A stretch of DNA of 6,718 nt, from positions 1-6,718 of the forward strand of contig PCTP01000203.1 of NCBI GenBank assembly GCA_002770795.1, written 5' to 3'. This DNA comes from Gammaproteobacteria bacterium CG22_combo_CG10-13_8_21_14_all_40_8. Lineage in GTDB: Bacteria > Pseudomonadota > Gammaproteobacteria > Enterobacterales > GCA-002770795. Shown here one piece after another: positions 1-5,793 of the stretch; position 1 is the stretch's first letter; every line of letters starts with the position of its first letter. Both the position numbers and the translations under genes were made by a program. The notes under the pieces are model-generated. The model searched no databases. It had not been told where the DNA came from and was given only the letters and a program-made list of their open reading frames with translations.

Positions 1-812
1 GGGCAATAAAAACTGCTTCTTTGCCCTTGTTTCAGCAGTTGGATAGGGCTGGAACAGTGTACACAAGGCTCATTTTTGCGCCCATACACCCGTAGTTGTT
101 GCACAAAATATCCAGGTTTCCCCTCAATGTTATAAAAATCTTTTAAAGTGGTTCCGCCTTGTTCAATAGCAGCTGTTAAAACTTGTTGAATAATTGTGAC
201 TAATAACGCCGCTTGTTTTTTTGTGATTTGTTGACTCGGTGTCGCGGGATGCATACCCGCCAAGAACAAGGCTTCATTCGCATAAATATTACCAACGCCT
301 ACCACGATGGAGCTATCCATAATTTGTTGTTTAATTGAACGATTTCTTTTCATACAGCTTTTGTAGAAGGCTATCCCAGTAAAATCTTGGGAGAGTGGTT
401 CAGGACCCAAGTGAGCGATTAGCTTGTGTTGCTCAAGAGGAAGTTCTGTCCAAATCATGGCGCCGAAGCGACGCGGATCTCGATATCTCAGGATTTTATC
501 GTTGCTTAATTGGATATCAATATGGTCATGTTTCTGGACAGGATGTTCATCCTTACCGTCCAAGGATAATATTCTCAAACTTCCGCTCATACCCAAATGG
601 ATCATTAAGCTGCCATGAGAAAATTTTAAAATCAAATATTTGGCGCGACGAGTAACTTCCAGGATGGATTGCCCACAAAGATGTTTATGGAGTTCTGGAT
701 CAACAGGCCAACGCAATTTACCGTTGCGTACCACTAAATGGGTAACGGTTTGTTGGGTTAGATAAGGCTCAAGACCTCTTCGGGTTGTTTCAACTTCTGG
801 TAGTTCGGGCAT
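1..812 (-). CDS. mutM: Formamidopyrimidine-DNA glycosylase (Fpg/MutM), 3' end cut by window edge
   Basis: Base-excision repair enzyme that removes 8-oxoguanine and ring-opened purines and then nicks the DNA by beta/delta-elimination. Reading leftward from ATG at 810-812, 270 codons stay open to the window edge. The protein begins MPELPEVETTRRGLEP: Pro2 is the family's catalytic nucleophile and Glu3 the acid. Lys58 in the RRAKYL segment matches the conserved beta-hairpin Lys57 of E. coli Fpg. The motif VVGVGNIYANEAL is the helix-two-turns-helix DNA-binding signature. The C-terminal zinc finger shows Cys250, Cys253 and Cys270; the fourth Cys should lie two residues past the edge, so only a few codons are missing (E. 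coli Fpg has 269 residues). A good ribosome site (AAGGTGG, about 9 nt before ATG) supports this start. It follows the membrane-protein gene by 32 bp and is probably co-transcribed with it. Confidence 0.97.
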   Translation of the reverse strand, partial: MPELPEVETTRRGLEPYLTQQTVTHLVVRNGKLRWPVDPELHKHLCGQSILEVTRRAKYLILKFSHGSLMIHLGMSGSLRILSLDGKDEHPVQKHDHIDIQLSNDKILRYRDPRRFGAMIWTELPLEQHKLIAHLGPEPLSQDFTGIAFYKSCMKRNRSIKQQIMDSSIVVGVGNIYANEALFLAGMHPATPSQQITKKQAALLVTIIQQVLTAAIEQGGTTLKDFYNIEGKPGYFVQQLRVYGRKNEPCVHCSSPIQLLKQGQRSSFYC

Positions 813-844
813 TGGTGATAGCCACCTTAAATAAACGAGTCGAC

Positions 845-1354
845 TTAGTGATAGCTCAGCCATTGAGGAACAAGCTGCTGTAGTTGTTGTTGGTTGAGTT
901 TAAATGGCTGGATGGAGTCTGAATCGATCAAAAGCCAATAGGTTGGAAGCTGATAAATTTGATAAGACTTTAGTTGATTCATCGCTGTCCATTGGATTGA
1001 GATCTGGGGTGGAAATAACGGCTTTGGTTCTACTGAATGTGGAATTGAAGTTGCCGGCAATGGTTGCCAAATAAGATTTTGCCAATTTTGAATTAAGTTT
1101 TGTAATTGTGCAGGATGTGGAAAATCTTGCAGATGATCAAATGACAAAGAAAAATGATTCACCTGTAAATGCTTAATCCCCAGCTGTTGAGAAAGACTGT
1201 TGAGTGCAACAGTGGAGAGGGGTGTATCTTGAATAACCGATGATCTTTGCATATTTTTTGAAGCAACGGAGATCAATATCACCATAAAGGCAATTGCTAC
1301 AATGACTACATTTAGCCAGTGACGATAACGCATGAAGGATACACTAAAGGACAT
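845..1354 (-). CDS. Unrecognised single-pass membrane protein
   Basis: I do not recognise this family. From the ATG at 1354 it encodes 169 residues. A short basic N-terminus (MRYRHW at residues 8-13) precedes one hydrophobic segment at about residues 13-31 (LNVVIVAIAFMVILISVA). The layout suggests a type II bitopic inner-membrane protein with a periplasmic C-terminal part of about 135 residues. That part is rich in Gln and Leu, with QNLIQNWQNLIWQ in the middle and LNQQQLQQLVPQW near the end, and has several Pro-rich turns; no catalytic motif is visible. The start is uncertain: TTG at 1363, ATG at 1354 and ATG at 1333 are all in frame and none has a convincing ribosome site. The last start would begin directly at the basic stretch before the membrane segment. 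It lies 42 bp after the EAL-HDOD gene (33 bp if the TTG is used) and 32 bp before mutM, with no hairpin in either gap, so it is probably the middle gene of an operon. Confidence 0.75.
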   Translation of the reverse strand: MSFSVSFMRYRHWLNVVIVAIAFMVILISVASKNMQRSSVIQDTPLSTVALNSLSQQLGIKHLQVNHFSLSFDHLQDFPHPAQLQNLIQNWQNLIWQPLPATSIPHSVEPKPLFPPQISIQWTAMNQLKSYQIYQLPTYWLLIDSDSIQPFKLNQQQLQQLVPQWLSYH

Positions 1355-1396
1355 GTAGGCCAAATATTAGGGGTTATTGCTGTGAATATCAAGCGC

Positions 1397-2623
1397 TTAA
1401 ATCACCGACATGCTGGCTTTCGCCCAAGCGATAGATTCGGTGTAAGCAAGATTGAGTTGAGTGCCAGAGATATGTTTATCCATGAGTATATCCCATTCGC
1501 CATTTTCAAAAGCTTTTACAATCCTTAGCACCGCACCAGCCTCGCCTTCATAAGCCAGAATACTTTGTACGATGTCATCTGAGAGTGGAAGCTGCTTCAA
1601 CACCTCATCAAGAGGCTGTCCCAATAAGGTATCTAGGCCACTAAAGAGCCCGACAATAAAATAGCTGTCACTCTGAGGGCGTTGTGAATAACGTGAATAA
1701 CGTTCACAAGTTCCTGCTCGGACAAGAAATTTATTCATCACCTCAGGTGGTCGGTCTGCATTGCTGGCAAGACTAATAATCATTGCCCAACTTCGTATCT
1801 GCTTAAAACCCAATAAAATAACGGCTTGAGAAAGTGATTGGACTTCTTTGGGCATGGAAAAAGCTGCCGAGTTAATGACCCTGAGAAGTTTATAAGTTAA
1901 TGCAGGATCTTGGCCGATAATCTCTGCAATACTCTCTGCATTGGCATTTTCTTGCTGCAAGGCTTTCAATAAATTTAACACCACATGAGCGCTACTTTCA
2001 ATGGCTTTGCCTTTGATGATTTGTGGGCGATCCAAAAAATAGCCCTGAAAATAATGAAAACCTAAGTTTTTACAAAACTCATATTCTTTTTTGGTTTCAA
2101 TTTTTTCCGCTAAAAGTTCCAAATTGGGATATTTTTTTAATTCAATCACATGCGCCTTAAGTTGCTTTGGCGTGAGTTGCAGAATATCAATTTTAATAAA
2201 TTGCACCAAAGACAGCAGTGGGCGATATTGTTCGGAGAGAATGAAGTCGTCCAAAGCAAATCGATAGCCAAGCTTTAATTGTTTTTTGACCTCACGGATC
2301 AGTCGCTCATCAATTTCGACATCTTCAAGTATTTCGAGGACCACACGCTCTTTAGGTAAGGGTAACTCTTGTCTTGATAACAATAAAGATCGCGTTAAAT
2401 TAATAAAAGCAGGCACTTTCTCTGAGGAGTTATCATCTCTAAATCCTGTATAGGCGTTAAGTAACACCCGACAAGTTGCTTGATCTCCATCCAGGATAAC
2501 GGCTTGATTATCATCACTATTCCGAAATAATAACTCATAAGCAAACACTTCTAAATCACGATTAAAGATAGGTTGGCGAGCCATTAATATGTCAGGAATG
2601 ATGGGTGACGTAGGAGCCGTCAT
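1397..2623 (-). CDS. EAL-HDOD domain signalling protein (YuxH/CdgJ-like), putative c-di-GMP phosphodiesterase
   Basis: A 408-residue soluble protein with no membrane segment. An EAL domain spans about residues 12-200 and an HDOD domain about 203-395, the order of the YuxH/CdgJ family (COG3434). EAL domains hydrolyse cyclic-di-GMP to pGpG; HDOD domains are HD-like protein-interaction modules without the metal site. The EAL motif is altered to ELLFR (30-34), but its Glu30 and Arg34 remain. Equivalents of the other catalytic positions are visible: Asn75 in INLTR, Glu97 in LEILE, Asp125-Asp126, Lys144 in IKID, Glu173 in LAEKIE and Gln193 in YFQGYF. The loop after the Asp pair, normally DFGTGYSS, is replaced by DFILSEQY, so activity cannot be assumed. 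The HDOD part contains IAEIIGQDPALTYKLLRVIN and QAVILLGFKQIR. ATG at 2623 has GAGAG a few bases upstream; ATG at 2584 has no such site and would remove residues just before the domain. It is the first gene of a likely operon with the membrane protein and mutM. Confidence 0.9.
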   Translation of the reverse strand: MTAPTSPIIPDILMARQPIFNRDLEVFAYELLFRNSDDNQAVILDGDQATCRVLLNAYTGFRDDNSSEKVPAFINLTRSLLLSRQELPLPKERVVLEILEDVEIDERLIREVKKQLKLGYRFALDDFILSEQYRPLLSLVQFIKIDILQLTPKQLKAHVIELKKYPNLELLAEKIETKKEYEFCKNLGFHYFQGYFLDRPQIIKGKAIESSAHVVLNLLKALQQENANAESIAEIIGQDPALTYKLLRVINSAAFSMPKEVQSLSQAVILLGFKQIRSWAMIISLASNADRPPEVMNKFLVRAGTCERYSRYSQRPQSDSYFIVGLFSGLDTLLGQPLDEVLKQLPLSDDIVQSILAYEGEAGAVLRIVKAFENGEWDILMDKHISGTQLNLAYTESIAWAKASMSVI

Positions 2624-2695
2624 AAATCTCTCAAAAATAACCGTCCAAGATACTATTAAGCGTAGTTATAAATGGAGGATTTGCAAAGATAATAA

Positions 2696-2743
2696 GAAAA
2701 GTGTTTACCCCGTTATTTTAGTATCTATCTGTCAGCACTTTTC
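2696..2743. repeat. Inverted repeat, 8-bp arms, in the EAL-HDOD leader
   Basis: The arms GAAAAGTG (2696-2703) and CACTTTTC (2736-2743) are perfectly complementary and are separated by 32 bases. The position is 73-120 bases upstream of the EAL-HDOD start codon. It could be a regulator site or a long-loop RNA stem, but arms this short can also arise by chance. Confidence 0.3.
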
Positions 2744-2901
2744 GCGTACGCAGATTCAATTAAAAAGACCGATCATTCTCGTCTGGATCTCATCATTATG
2801 GGTGATGGCCTATTGTCAAAAGGACCGACGATTCAGCAGGTACTGGTCGAGAGAATACATTTTTTTTGAGCTAACATGAAACAACATGAACCGGTAAAAA
2901 T

Positions 2902-2938
2902 AAAAAAAGCCCTACCATTAGGATGATAGGGCTTTTTT
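2902..2938 (-). terminator. Rho-independent terminator of groES-groEL
   Basis: A 16-bp stem is formed by 2903-2918 and 2923-2938 around a four-base loop. On the minus strand the RNA is A6-GCCCTATCAT, loop CCUA, then AUGGUAGGGC-U7. Every position pairs in the minus-strand RNA, including one G-U wobble, whereas the plus-strand RNA would carry an A-C mismatch there. It lies about 45 bases past the groEL stop and shows that the chaperonin operon ends before the EAL-HDOD gene. Because both flanks are A/T runs, it could also stop traffic in the other direction. Confidence 0.93.
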
Positions 2939-2983
2939 GTAACATAACGAGTTTCTATGAAACGATCATGCAATTAAGCCGCA

Positions 2984-4624
2984 CTACATCATGCCGCCCA
3001 TTCCACCCATTCCACCCATACCGCCCATATCTGGACCAGCATCTTTCTTAGGTAGATCAGTGATCATGGCTTCTGTGGTAATCATCAAACCAGCAACAGA
3101 TGCTGCATGTTGTAATGCAACGCGGGTTACTTTAGTTGGATCAAGGATCCCCATTTCAAGCATATCGCCAAATACACCATTGGCAGCGTTGTAACCGAAG
3201 TTACCTTCACCCTGCTTTACTTTCTCAACGATCACTGAAGCTTCTTCGCCGGCATTGGTGACAATTTGACGAAGTGGAGCTTCCATCGCACGTAAGGCAA
3301 TTTTGATACCGACGTTTTGATCTTCGTTATCGCCTTTAACCAAAGCCACTTTGTTTAATACACGAATCAACGCAACACCACCACCAGCAACAACACCTTC
3401 TTCTACTGCTGCACGAGTTGCATGAAGCGCATCTTCTACGCGGGCTTTTTTCTCTTTCATTTCAACTTCAGTGGTTGCGCCCACTTTAATTACAGCAACA
3501 CCGCCTGACAATTTTGCCATACGCTCTTGAAGTTTTTCTTTATCATAATCAGAAGATGTATCTTCAATTTGACGACGAATCAAAGCAACACGCGCTTCAA
3601 TTTTAGCTGCATCACCGGAACCATCAATGATGGTGGTGCTATCTTTGTTAGAAACAACGCGTTTAGCACTTCCTAAAAGACTCAACTCAGCAGTTTCTAA
3701 AGAAAGACCCACCTCTTCAGAAATCACCGTTGCACCAGTCAATACGGCTAAGTCTTCTAACATTGCTTTACGACGATCGCCAAAACCTGGTGCTTTAACG
3801 GCGGCTACTTTCACGATTCCACGCATGTTGTTAACCACTAAAGTGGCCAAGGCTTCGCCTTCAACATCTTCAGCCACTACAAATAATGCACGACCAGATT
3901 TAGCCACACCTTCTAATATAGGCAATAATTCACGAATATTGGTGATTTTCTTGTCGATAAGAAGAATGAATGGAGAATCCATTTCAACTGACATGCTGTC
4001 TTGGTTGTTGATAAAGTAAGGTGACAAATAGCCACGGTCAAACTCCATACCTTCAACAATATCAAGTGCATTTTCTAAACCAGTGCCTTCTTCAACAGTG
4101 ATAACACCCTCTTTACCCACTTTTGACATGGCTTCAGCAATGATGCGACCCACACTTTCATCAGAATTAGCAGAGATAGTACCTACTTGTGAAATTGATT
4201 TGTCATCACGGCAAGGTGTAGACAAGGCTTTCAATTCTTCTACAGCCACGACAACCGCTTTATCAATACCTCTTTTTAAATCCATTGGATTCATGCCAGC
4301 GGCAACTGATTTTAAGCCTTCGTTAACAATCGCTTGAGCTAAAACTGTTGCAGTTGTAGTACCGTCACCAGCGGCGTCTGAGGTTTGAGAAGCAACTTCC
4401 TTCACCATTTGTGCGCCCATATTTTCGAATTTATCTTCTAATTCGATTTCTTTGGCCACAGAAACACCATCTTTAGTGATGGTTGGAGCGCCATAACTTT
4501 TGTCTAATACTACGTTACGACCTTTAGGGCCTAATGTTACTTTTACAGCATTGGCTAAAATGTCAACGCCTCGAGCCATACGAGTTCTTGCGTCATCACC
4601 AAAACGTACGTCTTTTGCACCCAT
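2984..4624 (-). CDS. groEL: Chaperonin GroEL (Hsp60 / HtpB)
   Basis: The 60-kDa chaperonin subunit, which forms a cytoplasmic double ring of 14 subunits and folds proteins in an ATP-driven cage capped by GroES. It has 546 residues, close to the 548 of E. coli. The equatorial ATP site is intact: TLGPKGRNVVLDKSYGAP from residue 30, Asp52 in TKDGV, and Asp87 in GDGTTTATVLA. The apical segment FDRGYLSPYFINN carries the usual substrate/GroES-contact aromatics. The ARVEDALHATRAAVEEGVV stretch of the second equatorial half is present. It ends in the typical flexible GGM-repeat tail (DMGGMGGMGGMGGMM). The N-terminus is MGAKDVRFGDDART rather than the common MAAKDVKFG. ATG at 4624 is preceded by AGAGGA with 7-base spacing. 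It lies 85 bp after groES in the same operon and is followed by a strong terminator, so heat-shock control from the groES promoters should extend to it. Confidence 0.99.
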   Translation of the reverse strand: MGAKDVRFGDDARTRMARGVDILANAVKVTLGPKGRNVVLDKSYGAPTITKDGVSVAKEIELEDKFENMGAQMVKEVASQTSDAAGDGTTTATVLAQAIVNEGLKSVAAGMNPMDLKRGIDKAVVVAVEELKALSTPCRDDKSISQVGTISANSDESVGRIIAEAMSKVGKEGVITVEEGTGLENALDIVEGMEFDRGYLSPYFINNQDSMSVEMDSPFILLIDKKITNIRELLPILEGVAKSGRALFVVAEDVEGEALATLVVNNMRGIVKVAAVKAPGFGDRRKAMLEDLAVLTGATVISEEVGLSLETAELSLLGSAKRVVSNKDSTTIIDGSGDAAKIEARVALIRRQIEDTSSDYDKEKLQERMAKLSGGVAVIKVGATTEVEMKEKKARVEDALHATRAAVEEGVVAGGGVALIRVLNKVALVKGDNEDQNVGIKIALRAMEAPLRQIVTNAGEEASVIVEKVKQGEGNFGYNAANGVFGDMLEMGILDPTKVTRVALQHAASVAGLMITTEAMITDLPKKDAGPDMGGMGGMGGMGGMM

Positions 4625-4667
4625 GAGAATTCCTCTTTAATCAATCTGTTTATCTAACTAAAACTTT

Positions 4668-4692
4668 TAAGCCAGTGATTTTTCACGGCTTA
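4668..4692 (-). other. Intercistronic hairpin between groES and groEL
   Basis: In the minus-strand RNA, UAAGCC-GUGA, an AAAA loop, UCAC, an unpaired U and GGCUUA form a 10-bp stem with one bulge (4668-4673/4687-4692 and 4675-4678/4683-4686). It is not followed by a U run, so it is not a complete terminator. Plausible roles are protecting or processing the mRNA or setting the GroES:GroEL ratio; this is inference. Confidence 0.55.
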
Positions 4693-4709
4693 TTAACTTT
4701 TTTTTAACT

Positions 4710-4997
4710 TTACTCAACAATCGCCATGATGTCATCTTCACGCATGACCAACAATTCTTCATGATCGATTTTGACTTCAGTGCCAGAGTATTTACCAAAA
4801 ATAATTTGATCGCCAACCTTTACATCTAGGCGACGAACTTCACCGTTATCTAAAATTTTGCCATTACCAACGGCGATCACTTCACCTCGGCTGGGTTTTT
4901 CAGCAGCACTGCCAGGAAGTACGATACCGCCTGGAGATGTTTTCTCTTCTTCCAAACGTCGAATAACGACTCGATCATGTAATGGACGTAAGCTCAT
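4710..4997 (-). CDS. groES: Co-chaperonin GroES (Hsp10 / HtpA)
   Basis: The 10-kDa co-chaperonin, a seven-subunit lid on the GroEL cage. From ATG at 4997 it has 95 residues, the usual family length (97 in E. coli). It begins MSLRPLHDRVVIRRLEEE, the family N-terminal signature, followed by the mobile loop TSPGGIVLPGSA (residues 20-31), whose Ile-Val-Leu binds GroEL. It closes with a typical DIMAIVE end. A longer frame starts at ATG 5018, but the strong ribosome site AGGAG sits 7 bases before ATG 4997, inside that extension, so 4997 is the start. It is the first gene of the chaperonin operon, about 65 bases after the proximal heat-shock promoter, and 85 bp ahead of groEL. Confidence 0.98.
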   Translation of the reverse strand: MSLRPLHDRVVIRRLEEEKTSPGGIVLPGSAAEKPSRGEVIAVGNGKILDNGEVRRLDVKVGDQIIFGKYSGTEVKIDHEELLVMREDDIMAIVE

Positions 4998-5039
4998 TGA
5001 TTTTCTCCTAACTTGCATTCAGATTTCAGTAAATTAACG

Positions 5040-5059
5040 CTGACGGTTCATGACCGCAG
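5040..5059 (-). other. Short hairpin in the groES mRNA leader
   Basis: In the minus-strand RNA, CUG-CGGU, loop CAUGA, ACCG, an unpaired U and CAG form a 7-bp stem with one bulge, just after the predicted transcription start. It does not cover the groES ribosome site, so there is no direct sign of an RNA thermometer; it may simply protect the 5' end. Confidence 0.35.
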
Positions 5060-5068
5060 GTGATAGCT

Positions 5069-5097
5069 ATATTGGGGGGGAGATCAACAACTTCAAG
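5069..5097 (-). promoter_or_regulatory. Sigma-32 (heat-shock) promoter of groES-groEL, proximal
   Basis: On the minus strand the -35 element CTTGAAG (5091-5097), a 13-base spacer and the -10 element CCCCAATAT (5069-5077) match the sigma-32 consensus CTTGAAA-N11-16-CCCCATnT; as I recall it, the E. coli groE promoter also has CTTGAAG. The predicted start is near 5062, giving a leader of about 65 bases. Seven consecutive C on this strand (5074-5080) span the spacer and -10. No CIRCE (HrcA) operator is visible. Confidence 0.85.
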
Positions 5098-5121
5098 GGC
5101 TGAATCAAAAAAATTTTTTAC

Positions 5122-5151
5122 TTTATGGGGCTTTTAATCATGCTTTTCAGC
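5122..5151 (-). promoter_or_regulatory. Second, distal sigma-32-like promoter upstream of groES
   Basis: On the minus strand GCTGAAA (5145-5151), a 14-base spacer and CCCCATAAA (5122-5130) resemble a sigma-32 promoter. The -10 matches the CCCCAT core perfectly and the -35 differs from CTTGAAA at two positions. It lies 53 bases upstream of the proximal promoter in the same direction, between the ATL gene and groES. Confidence 0.6.
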
Positions 5152-5165
5152 GTTTTGTTTAAAGA

Positions 5166-5195
5166 ATGCTCGAAGCTGACCTAAAAACCGAGCAT
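5166..5195 (-). terminator. Possible weak terminator across the stop codon of the ATL gene
   Basis: In the minus-strand RNA the arms AUGCUCG (5189-5195) and CGAGCAU (5166-5172) pair perfectly over 7 bp around a 16-base loop that contains the ATL stop codon. UCUUU follows, a poor U tract. It could reduce read-through from the upstream genes into groES, but it is weaker than the terminator after groEL. Confidence 0.35.
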
Positions 5196-5525
5196 CATGA
5201 GTGTCTCTATACTGGGACGCCAACCAAAATGATCCAATTTAACACGACAATGGCTGATTAAAACCCCTTCTTTTTGCAATAATTCGGATTGAGCTATAGC
5301 TTGTTTCGTTCCTTTAGCAAAGGCTAGCAGTCCAGAACTTCTCAACACTCGATGCCAAGGTAATGATAATTCTGCATCTGCTTCCCGCAAAACCTTTCCC
5401 ACCAAGCGGGCTCGTCCCGGCAATCCAGCTAAATCGGCAATTTGTCCATAGCTTGCTACTTTGCCCATCGGAATATGCCGGATGGTTTTCATGATACGGT
5501 CGGTTTTGCTTAGTTTATGCGTCAC
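5181..5525 (-). CDS. atl: Alkyltransferase-like protein (ATL, YbaZ-type), MGMT fold without the acceptor Cys
   Basis: A 114-residue protein with the DNA-binding domain of O6-alkylguanine-DNA alkyltransferase. The MGMT active site PCHRV is here PWHRV (residues 56-60), so Trp57 replaces the methyl-accepting Cys. That change defines the ATL family, which binds O6-alkylguanine without repairing it and directs nucleotide excision repair to the lesion. Tyr26 in GKVASYGQIA matches the base-flipping Tyr of the family, and Arg40 in GRARLVGKVL is the probable arginine finger that replaces the flipped base. Length and the lack of an N-terminal Ada-like domain fit ATL/YbaZ. The start is GTG at 5525, supported by AGGA six bases upstream; ATG at 5492 lacks such a site and would shorten the helix before the domain. 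It lies 32 bp after the 58-codon gene, probably in the same transcript, and upstream of groES on the same strand. Confidence 0.9.
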   Translation of the reverse strand: MTHKLSKTDRIMKTIRHIPMGKVASYGQIADLAGLPGRARLVGKVLREADAELSLPWHRVLRSSGLLAFAKGTKQAIAQSELLQKEGVLISHCRVKLDHFGWRPSIETLMMLGF

Positions 5526-5557
5526 CTATAGTCCTGTTATACCCTACCCGTTCTACT

Positions 5558-5734
5558 TTACTCTTTATCTTCAGCGTTTTTTCGAATTTCGGGCTTGGCT
5601 AGAATTTCAATATAGAATGATGTTTGCTCCAACTTTTCAACTTCATCAATCTTTTTATTGATTTCATGTTTAGATGCATCAAACATTCTGGCAACTTGGA
5701 TCTTGGGCTGTACTAAACTAAAGCTCTTTTTCAT
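5558..5734 (-). CDS. 58-residue DUF6172-like protein, apparently internally shortened
   Basis: An intact small gene, from ATG at 5734 to TAA at 5558. The protein starts MKKSFSLVQPKIQVARMFDA, continues SKHEINKKIDEVEK, and ends SFYIEILAKPEIRKNAEDKE. From memory, DUF6172 proteins (about 95-105 residues, function unknown) begin MKKTF-L---K---R--DA-KHE and end with EIN--ID-----SFYVEILAKPG. Both ends match, but the conserved middle (around KRERRK and DFWDFDCKFG) is absent, and its two flanks are joined in frame at KHEI/NKKI. This looks like an in-frame deletion of about 40 codons, possibly between repeated Glu-Ile codons. A GGAGG lies 13 bases before the ATG, a rather wide gap, and a perfect TATAAT lies 37-42 bases before it. 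It is the likely first gene of a transcript with ATL. It may still be expressed, or it may be a pseudogene with an intact frame. Confidence 0.6.
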   Translation of the reverse strand: MKKSFSLVQPKIQVARMFDASKHEINKKIDEVEKLEQTSFYIEILAKPEIRKNAEDKE

Positions 5735-5770
5735 AATGACTTTTCAGCCTCCAAATAGGATAAGAAGCCG

Positions 5771-5793
5771 ATTATACGTTCTATGAGGTTAAG
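5771..5793 (-). promoter_or_regulatory. Probable sigma-70 promoter of the 58-codon gene and ATL
   Basis: On the minus strand a perfect -10 TATAAT lies at 5771-5776. The best -35 at 17-base spacing would lie just beyond this range (TCGCTA, 5794-5799) and matches only three of six positions. The predicted start near 5764 gives a leader of about 30 bases carrying GGAGG at 5748-5752. A strong -10 with a weak -35 suggests modest or activator-assisted expression. Confidence 0.45.

Larger units (their letters stand above)
2624..2983. other. 360-bp intergenic region between groEL and the EAL-HDOD gene
   Basis: Apart from the chaperonin terminator near its right end, I find no gene I can support here. 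It should contain the promoter and a leader for the EAL-HDOD operon, which reads leftward. I see only weak promoter-like hexamers on that strand, for example TAAAAT around 2714-2719, without a good partner. An inverted repeat (2696-2703 with 2736-2743) lies within it. A plus-strand frame stays open from about 2692 to 2870 but lacks a credible start. Confidence 0.6.

Noticed and set aside
395..655. Plus-strand open frames opposite mutM
   Set aside because: They lie within an intact, highly conserved mutM reading frame on the other strand and show no coding features of their own.
2692..2870. Plus-strand open frame ending with MGDGLLSKGPTIQQVLVER, protein-like in its last third
   Set aside because: No start codon with a ribosome site; the only ATG gives about 23 codons. 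It lies in the probable leader of the EAL-HDOD gene and I recognise no family. A translated search would decide.
2840..2871. GGTACTGGTCGAGAGAATAC followed by eight T, considered as a plus-strand terminator or small-RNA end
   Set aside because: Possible stems are only four base pairs and do not sit directly before the T run.
2589..2879. Plus-strand open frame of 96 codons across the EAL-HDOD start and the intergenic region
   Set aside because: It overlaps the start of a well-supported gene on the other strand, has odd composition, and has no recognisable motif or ribosome site.
2991..4337. Several plus-strand open frames opposite groEL (for example 2991-3194, 3627-4019, 4083-4337)
   Set aside because: These mirror the strongly biased codons of groEL; they have no ribosome sites or recognisable domains.
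4710..5018. Longer GroES with seven extra residues (MQVRRKS)
   Set aside because: The strong AGGAG ribosome site lies inside this extension and is correctly spaced for the ATG at 4997; the family N-terminus also begins there.
5101..5120. A7T6 run between the two heat-shock promoters, considered as a terminator for the ATL gene
   Set aside because: It is self-complementary but contains only A-T pairs and has no GC stem, so it would not end transcription; intrinsic curvature is more likely.
4998..5180. Search for a CIRCE operator (HrcA) near groES
   Set aside because: No TTAGCACTC-N9-GAGTGCTAA-like inverted repeat is present; control looks sigma-32 based.
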